DNA from: Membranipora membranacea
Taxonomy: Eukaryota; Bryozoa; Gymnolaemata; Cheilostomatida; Membraniporidae
NCBI GenBank assembly: GCA_914767715.1
Contig: OU612075.1
Coordinates: 7,750,001-7,814,000, forward strand
DNA: 64,000 bases
Direction: 5' to 3'
In this document: positions 1 through 13,500 of the stretch, in pieces
Numbering within the stretch: the first letter of the stretch is position 1
How the letters are laid out: each line of letters begins with the position of its first letter
The notes under the pieces: generated by a model
The model's input: the letters and a program-made list of their open reading frames with translations, nothing else
Told to the model about the DNA's origin: nothing
Database searches by the model: none
Translations under genes and position numbers: made by a program

Positions 1-815
1 AATCTGTTGTTCTCGATTAGTAGGTTATTTTGAGTTTCGAACAATGCTGTGCATTGTAACACAGTGCTGAGACACCTACAGTATGTTTAGCTCTGTCTAA
101 TGTGCCATGTTAAGTTGACCAGTGTTTCGTATTTAGAACCACAACGCCATAGGGCCAGGGTTTTATCAAGATGATTGGCTTCCTTTGTGATATTTCATAT
201 GGTATCATATATTATACCATTTAAATATAATAATGAAGTCTGACAGTCCTGACCAAATTTGTTTAATTTAAATTTTTGAGTTAAAAAATGTTACTCCAAA
301 ACAAACAAAAATCCTTCCTTGCGCAAATGATCCAAAAATCAAAAACCAGGATTAAATGAATTTATCATCATATGCAAGACTTATTACATTCGACGATGCT
401 TAACTTTTTGGATTATTCGGCCTTGTTACTTTGTGAGAGTAGATTTCCAAACATCTCCTTGTTTCAAGACGATGAGTGTTTTCAGTGGCCTCTCATAGAA
501 GAAAGGTAAAATTTGTCAGTGTTATACCAGTAGAAATAATGCAGGCTGATTCTATATCTTCCATTAATATGATGACAAAGGCCCCTTCATAATCAGCAGA
601 CTGGATGGCCTGGGAAAGTCCCAATACAAGAGATTCATGGAGAAGATTATGTTTGAGAGACTAATAAATCAGTGCCTTGCTGTTTAACAGAAAACGGAAG
701 AAACAGAAGGTTTGGCTGCCCCTAAAGAGGGACACGTATCAGCCATTGGCAGTGACACTTTGATCTTAGCCAATATGCCGACAAGCGATAAAACAGGATC
801 TTAATATTTACTCAC
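1..815. other. No supported gene; left flank
   Basis: I see no exon that continues the minus-strand PAN gene here, although that gene must have further 3' exons because its last visible exon ends in phase 1. An open minus-strand stretch near 480-670 has no recognisable domain and no convincing splice sites. The sequence is otherwise AT-rich and unremarkable. Confidence 0.5.
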
Positions 816-3800
816 CGAACGCATCTCCTGATTCGATATCAGTTACAAAGTAAGTATCATAGACGGATGAGGAGGTGGATGTGTAATCTGTTACAGAAGT
901 TTGTGAGCCATCATTGTGAGGTACGTAACACATAGTGTTAGTGCTGTCATAACTGTAAAAATACAATATGCAATACAAATAAATATGCAGTCAACAATGC
1001 ATTATGCAATGGTATTACACAATACCAATGCAAACTACAATGAATATGCAATATGGAATGTTTATGCAATATGCAATGTTTCAGTATGTATGTACATGGT
1101 ATTGACACACTTGTGGATATAAAACAGATAGCCAGAATAATTTCCAATGACATTGAACTTAGTGTTATATCTGTGTATTGTATGTTAGGCGCTTATCTTT
1201 GCTAATATGACGGCAAAGAACACAATGCGCAATAGTTTTTAAACACTGAAGTAACAGATGGTTTAGAACGGTAGTGCAATCTTCCTTCCAGTTTATCTGT
1301 CACAAGGAAATTTACACAATTTTCCAACTACTTGGTATTCTATAAATCAAGATACGAGGTATAAAATGTTGACCCATTTGTTGCAGTATCATGGCATGCT
1401 GGACCTTGCATTGCATAGATGCAGTATGCAAGAGCAAACACAATATTATTGGCAACTACACCCAAAACTGTTCATCGTGAGATACAAACAAAGATGAGGA
1501 AGTGGGTGAACACAGTTAACTGGTCTTATAAGCTTAAGGATTTAAAATAAATCGTCTTATATCATTTTGTAAGTTTGAAAAAACTTTTTCTGGATTCGGA
1601 CTCAAGAAAATACAGTTGTGTTGTTTTCTATGTCACGTCTACAAGAATTCCTAACAACTCAGATTTCAATAATAATATCAACAACAGAGCCACTTTTACT
1701 AGGTTTTCATTCAATGACATGCAGAACCAATAAGTGTCAATAACGTTGATGTCTGCAGCAATAATTGAGAACAATGGCTGCCGACAAAACAAGTACCATT
1801 TCATTTCATAACAGATAATTCAACCATCGCAATAGTGCAAGTCAACTTCAAATGGTTTACGATATAAAAACCATAATAGTATACTAATCGAAAAATATAA
1901 TTAAAATGAAGGTGAATGACAATACCAATTATGTAACTATTACAAACATATCAATGCATATAGGCGTATATAGGCAGAATTATTGACGAATCAGTATTTG
2001 TTTACGGAAATGATATTATAATCCTAGACACAATTCCATGTGTACATGACACCAATTGCTAGCTTGAAGTTTTGGTAAATGTTTCATGAGTCGGTAAGTT
2101 ATGAAACCCAAGTTTCCTTCAAAATGACAGACATTTTTCTGAATTTCTTAAATAATTCATTGAGTATCAAGGCTTTAAGCTGATATAATGGTCCTAGAAT
2201 AAGATTAAGACTTAAGAGACAGCTGTCATCTTTGAGAATAGATAAGCTGTGAGTGAGGAAAATTTGAGAGACATAAGTACTTATTCGATATCAAATGAAT
2301 AAGAAATAATACTACTTTTTGTACTAGTAATGGCTGTCAGGACATGCTCCTGAGTTATCACAACTTCATTTGAGTAAAGATGTTAGCCATCAGAATTTTA
2401 TCTTATTACAAGTATTTTAAATTTTTCAGTGTGAATTGTGTACTTAAAATTTAATTGAGTTTTATTTTAAATTGGCGCATTGTAATTTATAGCTGCACAA
2501 TCTCATCAACAAATGATCGCTGTTGCCGCACACAGTCTTTTCATCACTATTATTGATGAAAGAAATTGATCAATGGTGATAAAAATAATATATCAAAATC
2601 ATTAAAATAATGTCCCACATTGAGTTGTGTCTGTCTCTGTTTTGACGAGTACTTACAGGAAATTGATTTACTTTACAAAAAGAAATTTGTTAAACTTACC
2701 TGAACATGACACAGTTGTCAGAGTTTGTCAGTAGACATATCCTGTAACACTCCTGCATAGTATCCACCCTGATCCTGAGGTTATTAGTCATATCGTCTAC
2801 ACTCCCTCCAGTATAATACACAGAGTCAGCAAATAGTAGATAATCATCGCTGCCTAGAGCTGCGTCTCCAACAACTGTCAAATTAATTGTAACAAAAAAT
2901 GAGAGATATATCCTACTGGAAAAATGAATTGTAAATAAAATATTAGCAATTTTATATTTGTCATTTGCTATAAATCATTTTAAGGTTGAACATTAAATTT
3001 TAAATTAATTTTGTTACATTCATTTTATAACATAGGCAAAATTTGTCAAATTTTTCTTTGTTTTTTATCCTCAATGGCACTGGATACCTAGACAGAGTCC
3101 TAACCTACGGTGTAAGTTATCGAGACAGGCAGTTTCTATTATGTTTAGCCATCAGGTTGACAACAGCGGCCATTTAACAGGGAAGGTTATCAGGGTTCTT
3201 TAAGACTTTACCTCGCTCAAAAATTTGTTCCCAGACCATTCACTCAGAATGTATAATAATTTCATCGATAAGTGTGTAATTTGGGAACAAGACCCAAGCT
3301 AGAGTGAGAGAGCGATCAATTAGTTACTTTGGCTATTTTTAATTGAAAGACCCCCTTGGTTGATTTACCATCAAAATATCCTTTACACAGTTTCATGTGT
3401 GCGTAGGCGTTGAGGCTCATACCAATGGCAATAGTCCAATTGAAATAAAAGACACAAATATGTTAAATTAAGGTGTAACTCCTGTTTTGAATATGATTAT
3501 AGCCAGACAAACGTCAACAAAAAATGGTGTCTTTCACTTTCAGCAGTCAATGGTTCAAAGACATTAGGCACCAATCAATAATTTTCATCGGTCGCTTGTT
3601 ATTTTGGGGTTTGGACTGTAGAAGTTTATTGTAGCGGCGATGCGATGGTGTGGTACTCCTGTACTCACTGAAAATCATCACAATAGACCCCATAGACATA
3701 GACATGTTTTGTCTATGATAGACTCACTCAACGTTTAGACTCTGAATATTCAAGCATTGACCCGTCCTTGATTGGTTAAGATAAACAAATAAGCGCTGAT

Positions 3801-6458
3801 ATTTCACTGACTTGGTAACATGAGTTCAAATGTTGTACTGATCTGGGTTATAGTAACACCCCCAAACAAGACAGCTTGTGAGCTCAGGCTACTGCCACAT
3901 CGATTTACTCACCAGATTCGACTACAGCTTGATTATAGAGGTAGTAAGTTGCTCCAGATACAGACTGCTGAACTAAGGCAGCTCTCCTGCTATAAGTCAT
4001 GCCGTTACCATCATTATCTGGTACTATACACCTGTCAGCACTGGCTACATAGCTGTCAAAAACAGGTGCTCTTTCATTTATAAAAATACTCTATATTCTA
4101 ATTGAATTGAAACAAACAAACAATCATCTATCATTATTTTTAAAACTTTGAGACCCTACAAATTTGACATTGGTAGCCACCTAGCGCCAATAATATTTCA
4201 ACCTTTCAAATTCCAATTAATTTTTTTAATGTTTATTTAATACACACCAATAAAAAAGACCCTGAGTTTGCACTTTAGATGTGTATAATTATATGGGCAG
4301 AGCAAAGGGAATATAGCGATGGCATAGAACAGAAGCCTTATCTCAAAGGCCACATTTTTGTTTAAATAAATAAAGGGGCCTTTGAGATGAGGCTAAAAGT
4401 ACATGAATGTAGAATCGACAAGGGAGTGTCTGTATTCCTCACAATCACCACATTATACAAACAACATAGGCTGATCTCATCACTTATTGACAGCCTGGCA
4501 TCTGGTTTCTGACCTTCAGGCTCTTTTTTGAATTTTGGCATCAAATATCAACCAGCCAGGAAATTTCTTCCACAAAAAAAATCAATATATTTTCAAAACA
4601 CCAAACATGTCAATATAGTATAACAAGTTTTTTGACGATCAAATTAAAAATGCACAGGAAATTAAATATGTGCTCACCTGAAAGCCCAACAGTTTCCATC
4701 AGTGTTCATAAGGCAAATCTGATAGCACCTGTGCACTGATGTCACATCGTAGATGTCCAAATTGTTATTGGTGTCACCTGCACTACTTAGCCACAAGACA
4801 ATGCCATCAGCTGAAGCAGTTTCTGTCCCCAATATACTCAGGAAATCGACGGAAAAAGTCCCACTTGGATTTACTTTGAAAAATAAACGTACAACAAATA
4901 TTGAATGTAAATGCAAAAAGAAGCTTGATTAAACAACTATTGATCAAAGTCAAATAAAACATCTTTGATTAATTACAGGCAATTACTGCGAGTAAATATA
5001 CATGTATTGTCTTTTAAATGGAAATCAAATAGATCATCAGACAGTCAACACATGATTGGAATCTTTAGATAGCATCTACTGCTAGCAAAGATACTAAATA
5101 TCATTGCTGATGGGGTGACAAAAAAATTGTACAAGAGTTGTCTCTTCTCACATTTCAACTAAACCAACTCAGATACAGCTTTATGATGGGTTGACCTTCG
5201 CTATAACCGTTAAAAGTCACATCCCAAAAGTTGAAATTGATTGTGGGTAAGCGGGCATCTCTATTTTGGATAATAGATTGACTGTAGTGTAGCTAGTTTC
5301 TAAATGTCTTAGTTTGGGGGGGGGGGGGTGTAGCTAGCACCAAACTACATTAGCTAGGGTGAAAGCTTAAATGAAGAAAGAGGAAAAGTTGATGTTAACT
5401 AGCCATTCCTCTGTTCCAAGCATGTGCGTCGTTCGAAAAAACAAGCTTTTCCTCCCACAAATACTTTACTCCTACAGGGTAAACATTAATACCAGGTGCT
5501 GACTTGTAACCTTTCCTATGAGATATGAGCAAATTTTCATAAGCTAAGGTACAAACTCATATAATGTGAAGAGGGTGTGTTAATGATAGCTCGAAATAAA
5601 TTTTGCTATTTCAAGCATATGCTGTAACTACTTTACTCATCTACAAGCAGTGTCCTGTGTGCTGACTTGTAACCTCACCTCTGAGATAGGAGTTTCTCCC
5701 GCTGACGCTGGGCATGTTACCCCTATCTATAGAGCTGTAGAGATCACATGAAGAGTCATCTGATGTCGTGATGGTGAAGTGTGAACAAGTCTCCAATATG
5801 TTGCAGTGTATGCTGCAGAAAGTCTACAAATGAAGAAAAAAAGAGGTGATAAAAATTGAAGGTCAATGTCTAAATTAAAGGTAAAGAGGATTAATGATTG
5901 AGACTGGTTCAGTTAAACTTAGCGTCAAGGCAGCTCAAAGTATACCTCAGGCAAAAAAAAATCCAAGAGTCAGAAAACTTTCAGGGGATGTTGATAAATT
6001 CTCAGCAAGCTGTTGGTGAATTCTCACAGCATTTCTCTCGCCATAGGCGGTCCCTCACTTAGAAGGTCAACAGATTATTTTTGATATCTAGTTTAGGTTT
6101 GATAGTAAACCAAAAGGATTTTGTGTTATATCAGTGTTTCCTCAAATTGAGGTCGCTCTTTTTTTTTCTTTTTTATATTTTGCAATAAAGAAACATTGTA
6201 AATTATGAGTAATAAATGTTCAAAAGAAAGTGAATAGGAGCATGGGTCAGCCAGTTAGTCTGTGACTAGAGTGGCGGCCAACCCTTCATCTCTTACCTTT
6301 CTAGGCACTGATATAGATTTGATAAGCTGGCTGCTGCCGGCTAGCTCTCTGTTTTCTAGCAGCACGTAGTGTGCGTCATCGCTATCCCCGCACACATACC
6401 CTCTCAGTGTCAGCAGTATGGTAATATATGCGGATAATATCCAGTGTCGGTAAGACAT
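816..6458 (-). CDS. Secreted protein with three PAN/apple-like modules (partial, 3' end missing)
   Basis: Six coding exons on the minus strand: 6297-6458, 5679-5823, 4678-4873, 3913-4070, 2700-2874 and 816-952. All have GT donors and AG acceptors, and the phases agree (0,1,2,1,2,1), giving at least 324 residues. The start at 6458 opens a hydrophobic signal peptide (MSYRHWILSAYITILLTL). Three Cys-rich modules follow, each spread over two exons: C57-x3-C61-x5-C67-x12-C80, C152-x3-C156-x7-C164-x17-C182 and C263-x3-C267-x7-C275-x11-C287. The C-x3-C followed by C-x-x-F resembles PAN/apple domains, which bind proteins or carbohydrates outside cells. The modules are divergent, so the domain call rests on cysteine spacing and exon pairing, not strong similarity. 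The regular exon pairs point to module duplication. The last exon ends in phase 1 and no stop was found, so the gene probably continues beyond the left edge. The role is unknown. Confidence 0.72.
3191..3356. repeat. Degenerate inverted-repeat element, TCTTTCAATT family
   Basis: The right end contains AATTGAAAGACCCCC and the interior has the motifs CACTCAGAATGTATA and TTCATC found in the better preserved copy at 11487-11732. The left end is weak. It lies in an intron of the PAN gene. Confidence 0.45.
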
Positions 6459-9400
6459 TATCCAATTTATCTGTGTGTCAAAACTCAGTGACAGCCTTGA
6501 ACAGGTGGTTTGGTCACTGACAGCTGAAGAAAAAGATTGACAGGTTAGTGACAGCCTAGTGTGATGATTGTGAAGCCTAGCCTTCAGAAGAGGAGCACTT
6601 GCTCACATAGCAGCTGAAAAGAATGTATCAACCATAACAGGCGAACCACAAGGATCCGATATGAAAACCATATCAATCAATATTGATAATTTAGTCAAAT
6701 ATTTTGCTTGATGAGAATAAGAGGAATTTGAAGGTTGAATTAATTTGAATCAATGCTGCCTTTTGCAATATTTATTACACCTAGTCAAATTAAAACTTAA
6801 TTCTCCAGTGTCTAATGACATCTGCAGTCAAGACAACAATGGTCAGTGATTAGAAACTGAATTGGCTCTATGTGGAAACCAGCTTTTTGATAATACACTA
6901 CTTCGACCTTGAAAAGCTAGGAAATTATCACAGAGTAAGGATATATCCTTATTCTGTGAAATTATGCAGCAATCTGATCGAATTAGACCTCAACCCGTGT
7001 TGCCTTTCCATCAAGCAGGCATGCTAGTGAGGAGACCAAACTATATCAACACAAGTATGCCAGTGCTTCGTTAATGCTCTCACTACTTTTAAGGTTACAA
7101 ACACTAACTATTTGGATTATACCATGACTATCACCAAAGATTATAGATACTTGTCATATAGTCATTGCTATCACCAGTATTTATAATCTTTGCTATCACC
7201 TTTCCTTATTTAGCACTATGAATTGATTTGGAACTAATCAATTCTAAATATAGAACAGGAAGACCCTGAGGGCATAGACGTTATATAAGTGTGCCGTTTT
7301 CCTTTGATTGAATTGGACAAAAGGAGATAATTGTCACAATCTCAGCACTCCACTAATTGTCAAGGATAAGGAAATCATCATTAACAGTAAATTAGAGGTG
7401 ATCAGTGATAGGATCTCCAAATCATGGAACGCGAATTCGTGATCCTATAGGTTGGTTTATACACAAATTTACCAAAAAATCTTTCTACCTCAGCAAAGGT
7501 CAGAAACCCACAAGCCCTACTATTTTACCAATCAACTGAAAAAATGTCAGATAGCCACAGATAAGTGTACCAACATTTTATCATCTCCCAAGCACATTAA
7601 GATGAGGACAATTTTTATAAAAGCAATGTCACCTCTTTTAAAAAGTTAGTCTTAATTGCAAAACATACTCTACGCTACGTATTGCAGTGATCATGTTAAA
7701 AAAGTTTAATTGTCTAATTTTCTTCTGTAAAGCTGTCAATAGAAAACATTTAAAAATAGAAAAAGGAAACTATGAAACAAACCTGAATTGCCATCAAAGA
7801 ATTCCTCTTGCCAGTAATTTAGTTTGAACACTAAGCAGCTTTTTTCTTAGGAAGTTCACCCATCAAGATGCAGCAAAAGCTCGAAACTATTGTTCAGTCT
7901 TCTTAATCAATAATGGTTCAAAGCTGCGATTAAGATGACCTCGAAAACACAGTGTATGAATCAAATTATTTCCCAATAACTGCAGGCCCGTAGTTCTAGG
8001 GGAGGAAATGACGCTCTACCTCCACTAGAATGCTGAATAGAGTTGCCTAAAAATGCTATAATTGAGTATTCTAAGTCAGAATCGGCTCATTTAGGACTTC
8101 CATTTATTGCTATTTATATCATTAAAACACTGGGACTAGGGGCTCAGGAGGAGCTTACAATACCCAACCTGGTGTTAGTTCACACCCTCCAGGTTTTTTG
8201 CGCCTCCCCTACCATTTTTCCTAAACTACGGCCCTGTAATTGTTTCCCAATAACCATAATGCTTACCTGTGGCACCCATAGCAAATTAATCGGGATGATT
8301 GTTTTGAGTCAATAAGTGAATCAATATTTTGCTTATTCTTTCACTCTATAATGCATCCATTTTTATTAAACAACTTGGTTTATTAGTCAGAACAATCGGC
8401 CAAATAATAATCAATATAAAACAATTAGCCTTTTGGGGAAGGTTATATATTCACACTTGGTTGTGTTTGAATGACCTGCGTGGAGACAGGATGACAGGAT
8501 AATATGTTATGCTGGCGACAGGAAATACCTTTACCTAACAGGTGTTCCTCGCAAATATTTTGAGAAAGCTCCCCGAGTGCACAGCGTCATAATTTTCATA
8601 TGAAAATAAACCAGCATCTCTTTCTTACCAGTCACTCTAATGACATCACAACCAAACCGGTTAATTTGCTGACATTATTTAAACCCTGATAATTCAATCA
8701 ATCTTTGGGTTCATATACGTACAACATTGGGGTCTGAACAGGCACTGTTGAAAGACCTCAATGCCTCTCCCAACTCTCAGATGTTATCAAAACAAAATTG
8801 ACCAATTTTCAGATTGCACCAGTACCTGCGTTTGCGGTGACAGTGATTTTGAGACATTCCATCGTTGTCTTTCACCATGTTATTGGCATGTTAATGGTCA
8901 TAATCATCATGCTTAACTCTTCAGGAGATATGCTTCAAAGTCGACAGAAGTTGAAACTATGCGTCAAAAAGTGCATTAAGAGAGATATTGAACACACCAT
9001 ATTAGGAGTTGTTTCCTATGCCTCAAAGAGGAGACAACTCATCTGCCTTACAACATAGTTTGTCTACACTGCGTCTGATTTGTTGGTTGATAAGATATCA
9101 CAACCTGTTACACAGAAACCTTAGAGCCACTTGATAATCAAAATGTTTGTTTTCAGCGTATGTCATTGCAAATCAAAGCATTTTTTCAGATTTTCATCTT
9201 AGGTGTTATTTTACTTAACATGGTAATCGCAGCTGTATGTACCTCATTTTTTCATGGTAATGAAAGGTCTGGGTTGCATTCTGCGAATAGTGGGCAGGCA
9301 CTTACCCTTGTTGGATTTAATCTATAGCGTGAGGTTGTTTCCTAAGCTGTCAGATTGGTAGGTCTACTCAAAAGGCAATGAGTAAGTAAGTAGAGTGGTA

Positions 9401-10522
9401 TGTAGAGTGTATGTACACTTTGTACATCTTTGTGATACTTTAGGGGTCTAGAGGGTTACGGTATTCGCAGAGGGAAAGGTTGCCAACCTTGCATAGGCTG
9501 TAAAAGGTAAATTAAAGGCTAGCTTACATTAACTCTACCTCTTTACTCTACTTAGACTCCCAACCAAGCTAACCTCTCAAATCCAAATTAGCTAACCTAA
9601 ACTCTAGCTAACATTTAATCCTATAAAATAGTCTGAAACTCGGTGCGAGGTAGCTAGTATAGACATTGAAGCAAAAAAATTTCAACTGCTTGGTAAACCT
9701 AGAATATAAAGAACAGAAAGAGAGAGATAGAGAGATATATATAGGTTCTGTCATTATGTCGATGACATAATTGTTGGATGCAAACTTGTGAACAAGCAAG
9801 ATAATCTGCAAGGATTTTGACAAGGACAAATGGCCAGGTGTCTGATTTTTCGTACCCTAGAGGAGTGAAGTGTTTGTAGTAGGAAAAGTTTTCCAATTCA
9901 CCAAGGCTAGAAATTTGTGGATTGTTGAGATGAACTCCGCTAAGGTGAGATCATATACAACATGTATACATGTTACATGTAAATTGTTTTGCAGTTCAGA
10001 AGAAGTTCTTCACAGATTTTGTGACCCACTTTTTAGCAGTGCCAAGAAAACAATGATAGAGGCAGTAACAACAACAAGACTTGAACAACTTTAACATACC
10101 TTAATGTATTTGTAAATAAGGGTGCACTATAAAAAATAGAATAATAAAATAGAGAAAATCAAACAGAACTGTCTTTTTGAATTGTGGGTTAAATTACCGG
10201 AAAGGGAATGTTTAAATTATATCACAAATTGTTATCAGGTCATTACAGAACAGATTTTTATCACAGTTTGTGGGTCAATCACAACGCTGTTGATCGTTAC
10301 AAGGATATTGGAAATATGGTCGATTAAATAAGGAATAAAGCTATCACCATTCATTGTCTAAGGATCATCACAGTGAAGATAAGGCATTCAGGTATGAAGT
10401 TTGACTATCTTTATTACCATAGTTAGTGTCAGGGTGATGTGACACCATGAGAATAGTTTGCGTTGATCGATAAAACTCATGGGCAGAACCAGCATGACAT
10501 CATCCATGTTCTATACAGCAGG
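6459..10522. other. Intergenic between the PAN gene and EPHX copy 1
   Basis: No coding exon is supported. It holds a short inverted-repeat element at 7983-8236, a GA run near 9718-9736, and AGCTA-rich dispersed sequence around 9480-9660. A TTTATT at 10410-10415 reads as AATAAA on the minus strand, 108 bases past the stop of EPHX copy 1, and is a good polyadenylation signal candidate. The open frame at 8798-9058 has no domain or exon context. Confidence 0.55.
7983..8236. mobile_element. MITE-like element, CAGGGCCGTAG family, copy 1
   Basis: The terminal inverted repeats are CAGGCCCGTAGTTCTAGG at the left and CCTAAACTACGGCCCTG at the right, 254 bp overall with no coding capacity. Two more copies lie at 47625-47853 and 60013-60270. 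The 5'-CAGGG ends resemble hAT-type termini, but an 8-bp target duplication is not evident. The flanks instead share TTTCCCAATAAC on both sides. Confidence 0.75.
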
Positions 10523-13500
10523 CTACAGGAGTGTCTTGGCAAACTCTACAACCTCTGTACTGTACTTTTCTGGTTCCTCAAAAGCAGCAAAGTGTCCTAA
10601 ATAAATATAATATAAGTAAATTCATAAATCAACTTTATTATTATTTGATTTTGGCATATTTTATCAAGCCACTGAAAATTATATAGCGATTTCTTCAAAG
10701 TGCAGCAAAACTTGACTGGTTCTGCACTAGTCTGAGCCCCCCAGACTTCCCCCCCCCCCCCCCCGGAGCTCTGCACCAAGGATACAAGAGTATCTCGTTA
10801 AAATCTGCAAATTAACTAAGAAACACAGCTAACTGGTAGATCAATGTAAAATATCAGCTCATCATAATTATTCATATTAAAGGCGCTGCTGTTCAAATGG
10901 ACATAAATTTAGAACGATAGTTTTAGTATTATTCGTCTAATATTTTGTAATTTCTTACCTCCTTTTAGTGAGGCAGTATATCTCTTCAGATTAGTGAACT
11001 TTAACTCTGCTATCGGTCGAGTCACAAAAGATATTTCATGACTGTTCATCAATACTCCTGATGGAACATCCGTTGTTTCACTGAGAAAAAAAAGTGACCA
11101 AACGGTAAGTGCGGCGTCTGTGATGGGTGAGATGGGTGAATTCGGATAAAATCAGGTCAATTAAGTCATAAAAACTCTGGAAATCTTTTAGGGAACAAAC
11201 ATTAAGCAGATAAAATTATTTGAGAAATAAATCCAGTTAGGAGTAGTATGGAACCTGGTAGAAGAATAGAACAGTCATCAGCATCCCAACATTTCAATAT
11301 GTATCCGTATTGCACTTATACTTGGGTGTATGGTTTACAAGTCGTCTTTCATTATTATGAGAGGGGACAACTCACAAAAGCAACAAAGCACAATAACTGC
11401 AAAAACTTTAATGGGATTCATTGGTTTCAGCTAGAGGAAACAACTTGAGGTTTTGCCAAAAGATAACTGAGTTCAAGAGATAACCAGGGGTGTCTTTCAA
11501 TTGGAAAGAGTGATCTTTTACTAATGCAAGTTATCACTATCACATCGCTCAAAATTATCACTCACTTGGTGTTTCAATTAGAGAAAATCGCTCCCAAATC
11601 GCTCACTCAGAATGTATATAGTCCCATCAAGTGACTGAGCGATCTGAAAGCGAGACCCCTAGCAGGTATCGCTCACTAAGTGAGTGAGCGATAATATTGC
11701 GATTTTGGCTGTTTCTAATTGAAAGACGCCCCAGGGAGCGTTGGAGGTATATCCCACTCTCCCTGAGATAACACATAACGGATCTACAATGATTCACATT
11801 CAGATTTTGAGAGAAACAGCTACATTATGTCTCCGATTCAAAGCATGGTAATAAGCCTGTGGACTTACAAAGGAGGCACCCCTATCTCCTGTATAGCTTC
11901 CTTGTAAAGCCTCATTGATGAAGTTATAGTGTTACTATGCCAGTATATCATTATGTTATCCAGTGCTTTCTCCACCGAATACGGCAGACTCTTTGTAGCC
12001 TCGAGAAGCGGTTTGCTGAGAGTGTCGGAGTCTGTCCATGTGTAGAACTTCTCCATAATATACGTCGCCAGTCCCAAGGGTGAGTCGGTAAGGGCTGCTC
12101 CTGTGTTGAAATAATTAAAAGTGTAAATGTAGCTGCGGTGACTACTTCTATGGTGGTAATAGATAAGAAAACATTAAGTCACATGAGAGCCATGTTCGCA
12201 ATAAAACATACAGATGATGAATTATACACTTTAACTTTTTCTTTACTTCCACGGAAATAGCAAAGTTGATGGTTTCTGCAATTTGAAGAAGATGGATAGT
12301 AAGAAACAGTTCCAAAGTTTTGGGGGTCTAAATAAAACAGGCAATTGTACTATCATTCAGATCTACAGCTTACAGTGAGTGTGCAATCAGGTTGACTTGG
12401 AATTTAATCATAACTGTCCATATCAAATACAAACCCAATGTGTCCGGTTTTGTAGCTTGTAGATGAAAATACCCTCCCTCCACAATCACCCACCATAATC
12501 CTCCATAGAACCCGTGTTTCTGTAGAAGTGTCACCTCAATCTCTGACAGAAACTTTGAAGGAGCCATACTCAAGATGATCTAAATAATCATACAAATATA
12601 AAACATATTTTAGTTGACTCACACAGTTTATGACATATGTCATTATATCATATCGTATGATATCATTTATCAAATATCCTGTTCAAGCAATTATCATATT
12701 CCAAATCTATGTATCGCAAGACTGAAGCTTGTCAAGGTTAGTATGCAAACATTATCAATACCGATTTGGAGTTGGCTACACAGGTTGGGTGAGTTGGTTG
12801 ATCGGACAACTCAACACAACAACAAACTTAAACCCATCCTCCCAAAACCAAAACACAAGTACATGGGTCTATTCAGAAATACACAATAGTGATACATGAG
12901 TGAGCAGATACCACCACCACTGTAAAGAAGCACAACCAATAATACAGACAGGGCCCCATTGTCGGTCTGAATCCCAGGCTTAACATAATTATGATATTAT
13001 GATAAAGGCATGCCAACTATCACCCTACCTGATATGGGATGACTCGGAGATCGTGCTGTGCCTCTGGAGGAGCGAACATATTCAAATGTATACCCAGGAC
13101 TCTTTCAGGATATAGCCCGACTACCCACTCAGAGATCAGGGAGCCCCAATCACCACCCTGTACTATGTATTTCTGTCCTGGAAATTCAAGCTTCATCAGC
13201 TCAGCAAAAATAGCAGCAACATATTTTGGTGTACACCCTGTCAAAAGAAGAGTAAGTAAGATTAAGACTATTAAAAATCTGCCTCTTTCAAGACTATACC
13301 GATGGTAAATATCAAATTGATACAACTAACTTTCGTAGTGAGGAGCACCCAGCCATTATAACAAATGGACAGAGGCTATAAAACACCGACAATTATCAGC
13401 TTCAATCCACTCATATTTTGAGTTAGATTAAATCTAGAAGACTTTAACCTCACCAGGTGTTTTCAATGACATCCACATATCAATAGTATCAAACATTGTA

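Noticed and set aside
480-670. Open minus-strand stretch of about 60 codons
   Set aside because: No domain, no splice sites of the phase needed to continue the PAN gene, and an AT-rich composition like its surroundings.
8798-9058. 86-codon plus-strand frame with hydrophobic segment
   Set aside because: Intergenic, no similarity I recognise and no neighbouring exon that would extend it.
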